This document shows positions 6,478-12,885 of a stretch of 12,885 nucleotides of DNA, in pieces (position 1 is the first letter of the stretch; every line of letters begins with the position of its first letter). Below the pieces are notes generated by a model. The model did no database searches, was not told the origin of the DNA, and was given only the letters and a program-made list of their open reading frames with translations. Made by a program: the position numbers and the translations under genes. The DNA is from SZUA-430 sp041477875. Its GTDB lineage: Bacteria > Pseudomonadota > Alphaproteobacteria > Micropepsales > Micropepsaceae. The stretch lies in assembly GCA_041477875.1 (NCBI GenBank), contig JBGOVA010000134.1, forward strand, positions 1-12,885. The letters run 5' to 3'.

Positions 6478-6936
6478 ATGAAAGTGCTGCTTGCAGGCGC
6501 GTGCTTGGGCGCGGTCGTGGTCGCGTCGTCGATCGCCGTTGCCGCCGCACCGGCGCCGAGCGCGGCGGAGAGTGCGGCGATCTTCAAGGCGGCGGGCTTC
6601 AAGGCGAAGGGCGCCAAGTACACGCGCTGCGAGGAGGACACGGCGCCGTCGCACACGCCCGGATCGATCGAGCTTCAGGATTTGAACGGCGACGGCACCG
6701 CAGAAGCGTGGGTCAGGGAAAGCAGCACATTCTGTTATGGCAATACGGCCGAAGCGTTCGTGCTTTTGACCAGGGACGCAAAGGGCGCATGGATCGTATT
6801 GCTTGACGAGGTCGGGATCGCGCTGGTGCTTCAGACGAAGCACAACGGCTGGTTGGACATCGAGGTCGGCGGACCGGGTATGGGTCCGTTTCCGGTCTAC
6901 CGTTATAGCGGCAAGAAGTACGCTCTGAAGCGTTGA
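6478..6936 (+). CDS. Exported hypothetical protein with a DxNxDG calcium-type loop
   Basis: A 152-residue protein with a signal peptide (core LLAGACLGAVVVASSIAV, likely cleavage near AAA at 22-24). The mature part carries SIELQDLNGDGTAEAWV at 63-79. The DLNGDG loop is the EF-hand/VCBS-like calcium-binding pattern, often followed by a beta strand ending in acidic and tryptophan residues as here. Cys51 and Cys86 could form a disulfide. The later part (TRDAKGAWIVLLDE, GWLDIEVGGPG, YRYSGKKYAL) reads as a small beta-rich domain. Proteins of this shape are widespread uncharacterised periplasmic proteins. It lies 26 bases after the frameshifted exported gene and 25 before the next gene, so probably one transcript. 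The frame runs open upstream to 6043, but the 297-residue fusion that would give is an artefact of the upstream frameshift. Confidence 0.82.
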   Translation: MKVLLAGACLGAVVVASSIAVAAAPAPSAAESAAIFKAAGFKAKGAKYTRCEEDTAPSHTPGSIELQDLNGDGTAEAWVRESSTFCYGNTAEAFVLLTRDAKGAWIVLLDEVGIALVLQTKHNGWLDIEVGGPGMGPFPVYRYSGKKYALKR

Positions 6937-6961
6937 CGCTTGAGAACAACAGGGGGACGCG

Positions 6962-7519
6962 ATGGCGGAGGAACGACGCAGGCGGGGTTGGCTCTATGCG
7001 CTTGGCGGATTCGCGTCGGCGGTCGCGGCCGTGATCTTGTTTCCTTCGCAGGTCGAGCAGGCCTATCACTGGTTCGCGGGCAAGTACGAAAGCCTGGATG
7101 CCGTCGAGTTGCCCGGCACGTATCCCGGCGAATTGTGGAAGGTCGCGAAGGCGGAGCAATTCGCCTGGCTTGAAGACGAGTGGTGCTACCCGACCATCCC
7201 CGGTTTCCGTTCGCGCTTTCGCGTCGTCGCGGGCGCGCTCGAGCGCCAGAACGAGGGGCAGATGCCGAAACCCTTCACGACGGAATGGTGGAAAACGAAG
7301 GTCTATATCTCGAACGGCGGCGTCTTGCGTATCTGGTACGAGAATCCCGATCTGCCCGGCAACTATGTCACGTTCACGCCCGGCAAAACGGCCGAATGGA
7401 AAGAGTACGAGCGCTACACCAAGGACGACGGCCAAGTCTCGTCGGGCAAGAAGCGCTTGGTGTTGAGTTGCAAGCGCTGCAGCCTGAGCAGCGACGGCAT
7501 AAGCTATTCGTGCAACTGA
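6962..7519 (+). CDS. Hypothetical protein with N-terminal membrane anchor
   Basis: A 185-residue protein. A basic start (MAEERRRRGW) precedes one hydrophobic segment at about 11-28, so the rest (30-185) is probably periplasmic and anchored by an uncleaved signal. The exported part has a tryptophan- and tyrosine-rich beta-like sequence (TTEWWKTKVYISNGGVLRIWYENP at 106-129) and four cysteines (75, 170, 173, 184), with CKRC at 170-173. A CxxC exported next to other cysteines may be disulfide-bonded or bind metal, but nothing shows which. AGGGGGA at 6951-6957 with 4-base spacing supports the start. It sits in the run of exported genes leading to the DUF885 enzyme. I do not recognise a family. Confidence 0.75.
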   Translation: MAEERRRRGWLYALGGFASAVAAVILFPSQVEQAYHWFAGKYESLDAVELPGTYPGELWKVAKAEQFAWLEDEWCYPTIPGFRSRFRVVAGALERQNEGQMPKPFTTEWWKTKVYISNGGVLRIWYENPDLPGNYVTFTPGKTAEWKEYERYTKDDGQVSSGKKRLVLSCKRCSLSSDGISYSCN

Positions 7520-7550
7520 AGTTCATCGCGTGATGCCGTAAGGAAAACCA

Positions 7551-9335
7551 ATGAAGCTGCCGGTCCTGGCCGCCATTGTATTGGGGATTTGCATGACGCT
7601 TGCCGCTTCGCCTTCGCTCGCGCAATCGCCTGGCAAGGCGCTGGCCAAACTGTTCGACGACGAGCGCGCGTTTCTATGGCGCGAAGATCCGCTGACGGCG
7701 AGCGCGGACGGCGCGCACAAGTATGACGATCGCCTGCCGTCGGTGACGCCTGGCGCGCAACAGCGGCGCGTACGCGCGGACGAGCAGTTCCTGCGCCGCC
7801 TTCATGCGATCAAGCGCGGGAAGCTGAGCGCGCAGCAGCAGGTGAGCTATGAGCTGTTCGAATTCATGGTGTCCCAGCGCTTGACGCTGGCGCGTTACAA
7901 GGAGTGGCGCGCGCCGTTGAACAGCGACAGCGGCTTTCATGCCGACGTTCTTTACATGGACGAGCTTGCCAATCCGCGGACGACGGCGGATTACGAGCGC
8001 TTCATCGCGCGGCTGAACGACGTGCCGCGGTTCTTCGATGAGAGCGTCGCGAAAATGCGCCAAGGGATGCGCGACGGCTTCACGCTGCCGGCGGCGATCC
8101 TCGACGGCGTGTCGAAAGTCGTTGCGAGCGAGCAATATGACGATCCGGAGAAGATTCCGCTGTGGCGGCCGTTCGCGAAGTTTTCGACGAGCGTGCCGGA
8201 GGCCGAGCGTGGGAGGCTGGCGGCCGCGGGCAAGGCGGCGCTGACCAAGGCGGTGATGCCCGCCTATGCGGCGTTCCAACGCTTCTTCGAAGACGAGTAT
8301 CGGCCGGCCGCGCGTACGACGATCGGCGCGTCCGATCTGCCCGAGGGCCGCGCGTACTATGGCGACCTCGTGCGCTATTTCACGACGCTGCCCGATGCGA
8401 CGCCCGAGAAAACCCACGCGATCGGCGTTGCCGAGGTCGCGCGCATTCGCGCCGAGATGGAGGCGATCGTTCGCGAGGTGAAGTACGACGGCGACTTTGC
8501 CGACTTCCTCGCGTTCCTGCGCAGCGATCCGCAATTCTACGCCAAGACACCGGCGGAGTTGCTGCGCGAGGCGGCGTGGATCGCGAAGGAAATCGACGGC
8601 AAGTTGCCCGATTATTTCGGCAAGCTGCCGCGCATGCCCTACGGCGTGATGCCGGTGCCGGACGCGCTGGCGCCGAACTATACGGGCGGGCGCTACAATC
8701 CCGGGCCGATCGGGGCGGCGGGCGAGTATTGGGTGAATACGTATGCGCTAAACACGCGCCCGCTCTATGTGCTGCCGTCGTTGACGCTGCACGAGGCTGT
8801 GCCGGGGCATCATCTGCAAGGGTCGCTCGCGCGCGAGCTTCAGGATGTGCCGCGGTTCCGGTTGAATTTCTTTCCGCATGCGTTCGGCGAAGGGTGGGCG
8901 CTTTACGGGGAAAAGCTCGGCGAGGAGATGGGCGTCTATCACACGCCCTATCAGCGCTTCGGGCGGCTGACCTATGAGATGTGGCGCGCGTGCCGGCTCG
9001 TCGTCGACACGGGCATGCATGCGATGGGGTGGACGCGCGAGCAGGCGCAGGAATTCCTGGCGGCGAACACGGCGTTGTCCACACACGAAATCCATACGGA
9101 GGTCGACCGCTACATCGCGTGGCCGGGACAGGCGCTGGCCTACAAAATCGGCGAGCTGAAGATCGTCGAACTGCGCAAGCGGGCGGAGGCGGCCTTAGCG
9201 ACGAAGTTCGATCTCAAGGCGTTCCACGATGCGATCCTCGAAAACGGCGGCGTGACGCTGCCGGTGCTCGAGCGGCGGATCGACGCCTTCATCGCAAGCC
9301 ACAAAAGTGCGAGGCGCGTCGGCGCGCGAAACTGA
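7551..9335 (+). CDS. DUF885-family exported metallohydrolase
   Basis: A 594-residue protein, normal length for DUF885 (PF05960). A signal peptide (core VLAAIVLGICMTLAA, likely cleavage after SLA near residue 24) directs it to the periplasm or beyond. The family signature LHEAVPGHHLQ lies at 413-423, with H414, E415 and H420 as the gluzincin-like HExxxGH zinc-site residues. GEGWALYGEKLGEEMG follows at 446-461 and probably supplies a further acidic ligand (E447). A C-terminal TEVDRYIAWPGQALAYKIGELKI is also characteristic. DUF885 proteins are predicted metallopeptidases; their substrates are mostly unknown, and I do not assign one here. AAGGA 6 bases before the ATG supports the start. It is the last gene of a four-gene exported cluster, 31 bases after its neighbour. 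Confidence 0.93.
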   Translation: MKLPVLAAIVLGICMTLAASPSLAQSPGKALAKLFDDERAFLWREDPLTASADGAHKYDDRLPSVTPGAQQRRVRADEQFLRRLHAIKRGKLSAQQQVSYELFEFMVSQRLTLARYKEWRAPLNSDSGFHADVLYMDELANPRTTADYERFIARLNDVPRFFDESVAKMRQGMRDGFTLPAAILDGVSKVVASEQYDDPEKIPLWRPFAKFSTSVPEAERGRLAAAGKAALTKAVMPAYAAFQRFFEDEYRPAARTTIGASDLPEGRAYYGDLVRYFTTLPDATPEKTHAIGVAEVARIRAEMEAIVREVKYDGDFADFLAFLRSDPQFYAKTPAELLREAAWIAKEIDGKLPDYFGKLPRMPYGVMPVPDALAPNYTGGRYNPGPIGAAGEYWVNTYALNTRPLYVLPSLTLHEAVPGHHLQGSLARELQDVPRFRLNFFPHAFGEGWALYGEKLGEEMGVYHTPYQRFGRLTYEMWRACRLVVDTGMHAMGWTREQAQEFLAANTALSTHEIHTEVDRYIAWPGQALAYKIGELKIVELRKRAEAALATKFDLKAFHDAILENGGVTLPVLERRIDAFIASHKSARRVGARN

Positions 9336-9350
9336 GGCTTCGAGGGCGAT

Positions 9351-9384
9351 CAGGCGCCGTGTTCGCGTTCTCCCTTGGCGCCTG
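9351..9384. terminator. Inverted repeat between convergent genes
   Basis: CAGGCGCC (9351-9358) and GGCGCCTG (9377-9384) are perfect inverted repeats separated by 18 bases, inside the 57-base gap between the convergent DUF885 and thiolase genes. The placement fits a bidirectional terminator. The long loop and the lack of T-runs make the call modest. Confidence 0.4.
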
Positions 9385-9392
9385 CTCCGCCT

Positions 9393-10541
9393 TCACACCT
9401 TCTCAAGCACGTGGACGGCGCAGGCGCTGCCGGCGCCGACGACGTGGGTGAGGCCGATGCGGGCGTCTTGGACTTGGCGCTCGCCGGCTTCGCCGCGCAG
9501 GTGCGTCGTGATCTCGTAGATGTTGGCGATGCCGGTCGCGCCGAGCGGGTGGCCCTTCGAGAGCAGGCCGCCCGAGACGTTGACGGGAACGCGGCCGCCG
9601 AGCGCGGTTTCGCCGCTGTCGATGAGGCGGCCGGCTTCGCCGTCCTTGCACAGACCGAGGTTTTCGTAGTGCACGATCTCGGCGGTCGCGAAGCAATCAT
9701 GGAGCTCGATGAGATCGATGTCGTCGGGGCCGAGGCCGGCCATCTCGTAGGCGCTCTTTGCAGCGAGGCGCGTGACGGCGTTGAAGTCCATCGCGGCCAA
9801 ATTGTGCTTCGACCACGGATCGCTGGCGAGGGCGGAGGCGCGCACGCGTACGGCGCGGCCCATAAGGCCGAGTTCTTTCGCCTTCTTTTCCGAGCACAGC
9901 ACCGCGGCCGCGGAACCGTCGACGTTGACCGAACACATCAGCTTCGTATTCGGGTAGGAGATCATCTCCGCGCCCATCACTTCATCGAGCGGTGTCTCGA
10001 CGCGGTACATCGCCTTTGGGTTCAGCGTCGAATGGTGGTGGTTCTTCACCGACACTTTCGCGAACTGTTCGAACGTCGTGCCGTACTTACGCGAATGTTC
10101 GAGGCCGACATGCGCGAAGACCGACGGCATGGTGCCCGAGCCGAGCAGGCCCTCGGTCGGGATGCCGTCGTCCTTGCCGCCGCCACCGCCGCCGAGAAGG
10201 CCCTTGCCAATCTGCTCGACGCCGACGCAGAGCACCATGTCGTAGAGGCCTGCCTTGATCGCGGTCCAGCCTTCGCGGAACGCGGTCGCGCCCGTGGCGC
10301 AGGCGTTCGCCGTGTTGACGACGGGGACACCGGTCTGGCCGATCTGTTTTAGGATGCGCTGGCCGACGCCGGCGCTCGCTTGAAACAGGTTGCCGCAAAA
10401 GACCGCCTGCATGTCGGCGATGGTGAGGCCGCAATCGCCGAGCGCGAGGAGGGCCGCTTCGGCGCCCAGGTCGTCGACTGTGCGCTCGGGGAAGCGGCCG
10501 AATTTGATCATGTCGGTGCCGACGACGTAGACGTCAGTCAT
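9393..10541 (-). CDS. SCP2-type thiolase, coupled to a DUF35 protein
   Basis: A 382-residue thiolase of the SCP2/lipid-transfer subgroup. The nucleophile Cys81 lies in NTANACATG. The HDCF motif at 281-284 replaces the NEAF of classic thiolases and is the subgroup hallmark. His331 is in GHP, and Cys374 is in GSACAVH. All four catalytic positions are filled, so it is probably an active thiolase or Claisen-type enzyme rather than a Cys-less retro-aldolase like those of steroid side-chain degradation. No SCP2 sterol-carrier domain is fused. The start ATG overlaps the stop of the upstream DUF35 gene by four bases (ATGA), and a strong GGAGGA site lies at 10547-10552. DUF35 partners commonly form complexes with such thiolases. 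The substrate is not shown. Six glycines at 117-122 follow GVEQIGKGLL. Confidence 0.92.
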   Translation of the reverse strand: MTDVYVVGTDMIKFGRFPERTVDDLGAEAALLALGDCGLTIADMQAVFCGNLFQASAGVGQRILKQIGQTGVPVVNTANACATGATAFREGWTAIKAGLYDMVLCVGVEQIGKGLLGGGGGGKDDGIPTEGLLGSGTMPSVFAHVGLEHSRKYGTTFEQFAKVSVKNHHHSTLNPKAMYRVETPLDEVMGAEMISYPNTKLMCSVNVDGSAAAVLCSEKKAKELGLMGRAVRVRASALASDPWSKHNLAAMDFNAVTRLAAKSAYEMAGLGPDDIDLIELHDCFATAEIVHYENLGLCKDGEAGRLIDSGETALGGRVPVNVSGGLLSKGHPLGATGIANIYEITTHLRGEAGERQVQDARIGLTHVVGAGSACAVHVLEKV

Positions 10542-10981
10542 GGGTTTCCTCCGTCAGCGGGAATGAAGAAATAGGCGAGATATTTGTTGCCGGCCTTGTC
10601 GATGCGGCCCGCGTCGCGGAACACGACTTTGACGGGCATGTCGAATTTGAGCTTCGCGATGTCGGGCTCGATGTCGACGAGATTGCCTTTGAGGCTGCCG
10701 CCGCCGTCGAGATCGACGATCGCCGAGATGAACGGCACCTTCACGCCCGGAAAATTCCGGTGGACGACGGTGAAGTTGTAGAGCTTGCCTGTGTTCGACA
10801 GGCGCTCGGCCTTCAGCGTGCCGATCTTGGTGCATTTGGGGCAGGCGCGGCGCGTTTCGAAAAACACTTCCTTGCACGCGGAGCAGCGTTGGCCCTCGAG
10901 ATAGGGCTCGCCGTTCTCCGGAATTTTGATGAAGGGCACGGCCGGTTTGGGCAGTGCGCTCGCGGTCGGACTTGCGGACAT
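10538..10981 (-). CDS. DUF35 zinc-ribbon / OB-fold protein, thiolase partner
   Basis: A 147-residue protein. A proline-rich start (to about 15) leads into a rubredoxin-like zinc ribbon with C33-x2-C36 and C47-x2-C50, all four ligands present. An OB-fold then runs to about 140 (KLYNFTVVHRNF, PFISAIVDLDGG, FDMPVKVVFRD, YLAYFFIP). This is the two-domain layout of DUF35 (OB_aCoA_assoc) proteins, which bind acyl-CoA thiolases or hydratases as partner subunits and may act as scaffolds or channel CoA esters. Its stop overlaps the SCP2-type thiolase start by four bases, so the two are made together and very probably form one complex. The start at 10981 is supported only weakly (GGAG about 10 bases upstream). 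The 123-base gap to the divergent GST gene should hold both promoters, but I see no clear boxes. Confidence 0.93.
   Translation of the reverse strand: MSASPTASALPKPAVPFIKIPENGEPYLEGQRCSACKEVFFETRRACPKCTKIGTLKAERLSNTGKLYNFTVVHRNFPGVKVPFISAIVDLDGGGSLKGNLVDIEPDIAKLKFDMPVKVVFRDAGRIDKAGNKYLAYFFIPADGGNP
10547..10552 (-). promoter_or_regulatory. Ribosome binding site GGAGGA for the SCP2-type thiolase
   Basis: A near-perfect Shine-Dalgarno GGAGGA lies 5 bases before ATG 10541, inside the last codons of the DUF35 gene. Together with the ATGA overlap it indicates translational coupling of the pair. Confidence 0.65.
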
Positions 10982-11104
10982 CGGGCGTTCACTCCGTGAT
11001 CGGCGTCATCTAATCGCACATGGCGCGCGCGTGCCAGACGGAATCTTCAGCGGGTGACGTTGCGGAATATTGACGCGGCGGACCGGGCGAGCGCAGATTC
11101 ATCC

Positions 11105-11725
11105 ATGGCACTCACGATCTACGGCTCGCCGCGCTCGCGCACGATGCGGACCTTATGGGCCGCCGCCGAACTCGGCCTTGACTATACTCACGTTCCGCTA
11201 GCGTTCGACGATCCGGCGCTGAAGGCGCCGGCGTTCCGGCGCATCAATCCCGCGGGGGCCGTGCCTGCCATCGTCGACGACGGCTTTGCGTTGTCGGAGT
11301 CGCTCGCGATCAATCTCTATCTGACCAAGAAATACGGTAGCGAGGGTCCCGCGCCGCTCTATCCGCGGACGCTCGAAGGCGAAGCCGACGCCTGGCGCTG
11401 GACGTTGTGGGCGCAGAGTCATCTGGAACCGTGGGTGCAGCGCGATGTCTTGCTCGCCGATTTGCGGGCGGCGATTGCCGGTCATGCCGCAGGCATGGTC
11501 GCTCGCGTGCTCGGCGTGCTCGAGGCGACACTCTCGCAACGCCAATGGCTTGCGGCCGCGCACTTTACGGTGGCCGACCTCAACGTCGCGGCCGTGTTGT
11601 CGCCTTCGCGCGCGGTGCACGTCGATTTCACCCAAAGCCCCAACGCGCGCGATTGGCTTACACGTTGTTATGAGCGTCCGGCGGCCGTCGCGGTGCGAGA
11701 GCGGTTCGCGGATTTTACGCCGTGA
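11105..11725 (+). CDS. Glutathione S-transferase family protein
   Basis: A 206-residue protein, usual GST length. The N-terminal thioredoxin-like domain (about 1-78) shows TIYGSPRSRTMRTLW at 4-18, where a serine such as S8 or S11 may be the activating residue. NPAGAVPAI places the cis-proline at P54, and the glutathione-binding LSES motif places E65 and S66. A helical C-terminal domain (about 88-205) contains the capping segment FTVADLNVAAVL. The family conjugates glutathione to electrophiles or reduces peroxides in the cytoplasm; the substrate cannot be read from sequence. An upstream in-frame GTG at 11054 would add 17 residues unlike GST N-termini, so ATG 11105 is chosen although its ribosome site is weak. 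It diverges from the DUF35-thiolase operon, and its last 11 bases overlap the end of the M24 peptidase gene on the other strand. Confidence 0.9.
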   Translation: MALTIYGSPRSRTMRTLWAAAELGLDYTHVPLAFDDPALKAPAFRRINPAGAVPAIVDDGFALSESLAINLYLTKKYGSEGPAPLYPRTLEGEADAWRWTLWAQSHLEPWVQRDVLLADLRAAIAGHAAGMVARVLGVLEATLSQRQWLAAAHFTVADLNVAAVLSPSRAVHVDFTQSPNARDWLTRCYERPAAVAVRERFADFTP

Positions 11726-12878
11726 ATGCAGGTGCGTTGGCGAAGGGATCCTCGATCGAGGCCTGCGGCTGGGTGAACCAGCGCGGGCCAGTGTCCGTCA
11801 TGTAGAAGTGATCTTCGAGGCGGATGCCGAATTCGTTCGGGATGACGATCATGGGCTCGTTGGAGAAGCACATGCCGGGCGCGAGCGGCGTCTTGTCGCC
11901 GCGCACGAGGTTGGGCGCTTCGTGCACGTCGAGGCCGATGCCGTGGCCCGTGCGATGGGGCAAGCCGGGCAGGCGATAGTCGGGGCCGAGGCCGGCGCGC
12001 TCCAGCACGCCGCGCGCGGCGGCGTCGACGGTTTCGCAAGGCTGGCCCAGACGCGCGGCTTGGAAGGCCGCGGCTTGCGCCTCTTTCTCCAGGCGCCACA
12101 CCTCGCGCACGCGCGGCGCCGCTTCGCCGAACGTGTAGGTCCGCGTGATGTCGGAGCAATAGCCGTCGACGCGGCAGCCGGTGTCGATGAGGACGACGTC
12201 GCCTTTGTTGAGCGTCCGATCGGTTTCGCCGCCGTGGGGCAGGGCCGTGTCTTGCGCGAACGAGACGATGCAGAAAATGTTGCCGCCGTCGGCGCCGAGC
12301 GCGCGATGCTCGCCGTCGATGAAGCGCACCACATCGGAGGCGGGCACGCCGGGCGCGAGGCTTTTCCAGGCGCGGCGGTGGACTTCGAGCGTGATGGCCT
12401 TGGCGTAGGTCATCAGCGCGATTTCGGCGGGCGACTTTTGGCGCCGCAGGCGGTTGATCAACGGCCCCGCATCGGCGAGGCGATCTTCGGGTATCGCGTG
12501 GCGCAGCCCGAGATACGTGAAGAGCGCGATCTGGTCGTCGACGCCCAACCGCCCGCGCATCACGCGCTCGGCGACAAGGCGATAGGGATTCTCCTCTTCC
12601 TCCCAGGTGTGGATGTCGCCGGGAATGCCGATGATGCCTTGAACTTTTTCGAGTTCGAAGCGCGGGCAGATGTAGTCGACTTTGCCGCTCGCATGGATCA
12701 GGGCGCCGACGAGCCGCTCCGACGGCGACCACGACATGCCGGTCAAGTAGCGCAAGCTCGCCGTCGCGCCGATGAGGACGGCGCTCATGTTCGCGTCCTG
12801 CATCAGTGCGCGCAATGCGGCGAGGCGCGTCTGGCGTTCGGCGGTGCCGATCGGGGCCGGTTTTACTGGGGCGGGCAT
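11715..12878 (-). CDS. M24-family peptidase (Xaa-Pro dipeptidase / creatinase-like)
   Basis: A 387-residue protein with the two-domain layout of M24B enzymes. An N-terminal creatinase-like domain (about 15-145) contains VLIGATASLRYLTGMSWSP. A C-terminal pita-bread catalytic domain runs from about 150 to 387. The five dinuclear metal ligands are all visible: D232 and D243 (LIDTGCRVDGYCSDITRTY), H312 (TGHGIGLDVHEAP), E341 (SNEPMIV) and E355 (GIRLEDHF). H215 in LPHGGE fits the conserved substrate-side histidine. The family hydrolyses X-Pro peptide bonds or C-N bonds in small amidines; the exact substrate is uncertain. It ends in an 11-base convergent overlap with the GST gene. Only seven bases lie upstream of ATG 12878, so its ribosome site cannot be checked and a longer start cannot be ruled out. 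Confidence 0.92.
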   Translation of the reverse strand: MPAPVKPAPIGTAERQTRLAALRALMQDANMSAVLIGATASLRYLTGMSWSPSERLVGALIHASGKVDYICPRFELEKVQGIIGIPGDIHTWEEEENPYRLVAERVMRGRLGVDDQIALFTYLGLRHAIPEDRLADAGPLINRLRRQKSPAEIALMTYAKAITLEVHRRAWKSLAPGVPASDVVRFIDGEHRALGADGGNIFCIVSFAQDTALPHGGETDRTLNKGDVVLIDTGCRVDGYCSDITRTYTFGEAAPRVREVWRLEKEAQAAAFQAARLGQPCETVDAAARGVLERAGLGPDYRLPGLPHRTGHGIGLDVHEAPNLVRGDKTPLAPGMCFSNEPMIVIPNEFGIRLEDHFYMTDTGPRWFTQPQASIEDPFANAPAFTA

Positions 12879-12885
12879 GGCGATC

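Noticed and set aside
6043..6936. Plus-strand open frame of 297 codons as a single fusion protein
   Set aside because: Residues from about 51 to 140 are Arg-rich out-of-frame sequence. The frame happens to match the downstream gene, which has its own ribosome site and signal peptide at 6478.
7674..8534. Minus-strand open frame of 286 codons opposite the DUF885 gene
   Set aside because: Arg-rich antisense composition, no ribosome site and no domain; the plus strand carries clear DUF885 signatures further along.
9375..10352. Plus-strand open frame of 325 codons opposite the SCP2-type thiolase
   Set aside because: No recognisable domain and antisense-like composition. The minus-strand thiolase has all its catalytic motifs and a strong ribosome site.
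11668..12732. Minus-strand open frame of 354 codons overlapping the M24 gene in another frame
   Set aside because: It is very Arg- and Pro-rich and carries none of the metal-ligand motifs. The neighbouring frame encodes a complete M24 enzyme.

Overview
The window reads as a GC-rich chromosomal segment of a bacterium, most likely an alphaproteobacterium. That placement is an inference from three things: the strong GC bias at third codon positions, the gene families present (FadA-type and SCP2-type thiolases, a DUF35 zinc-ribbon partner, Yip1, DUF885, GST), and a CCTTCTCCC...GGGAGAAGG palindrome of the kind common between alphaproteobacterial genes. I see no rRNA, tRNA, CRISPR array, transposase, integrase, phage gene or plasmid functions, and no intergenic gap longer than 300 bases.

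Layout. (1) 1-2314, plus strand: an intergenic palindrome, a HEAT-repeat membrane protein, and a complete FadA-type 3-ketoacyl-CoA/acetyl-CoA thiolase, followed by a strong imperfect hairpin at 2332-2373. (2) 2436-3245, plus strand: a secreted cysteine-rich protein with a DUF3298-like C-terminal half. (3) 3248-4332, minus strand: a two-gene unit with a Yip1-family membrane protein followed by a frameshifted DUF1579 gene. (4) 4529-5849: a decayed DUF1365 gene, a two-TM hypothetical protein, and a small membrane protein on the opposite strand. (5) 6043-9335, plus strand: a tight run of four genes for exported or membrane-anchored proteins (a frameshifted exported protein, a DxNxDG exported protein, a single-TM protein, and a 594-residue DUF885 metallohydrolase). 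(6) 9393-10981, minus strand: a translationally coupled pair, DUF35 zinc-ribbon/OB-fold protein then SCP2-type thiolase. (7) 11105-12878: a GST and an M24 creatinase/Xaa-Pro-type peptidase, converging with an 11-base overlap.

Functional reading. The two thiolases and the DUF35 protein point to acyl-CoA chain shortening or building (fatty-acid, sterol-side-chain or similar CoA-ester metabolism). The other intact genes are general envelope, peptidase and detoxification functions. The most notable feature is a stretch of about 3.2 kb (roughly 3.2-6.45 kb) where three small genes each carry a one-base frameshift in a G/C tract, and one of them has also lost its central domain. This is either local gene decay or sequence error, and the two can be told apart. 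I did not find a convincing new multi-gene defence or metabolic system. The best leads are the cysteine-rich secreted protein, the four-gene exported cluster around the DUF885 enzyme, and the thiolase-DUF35 pair of unknown substrate.
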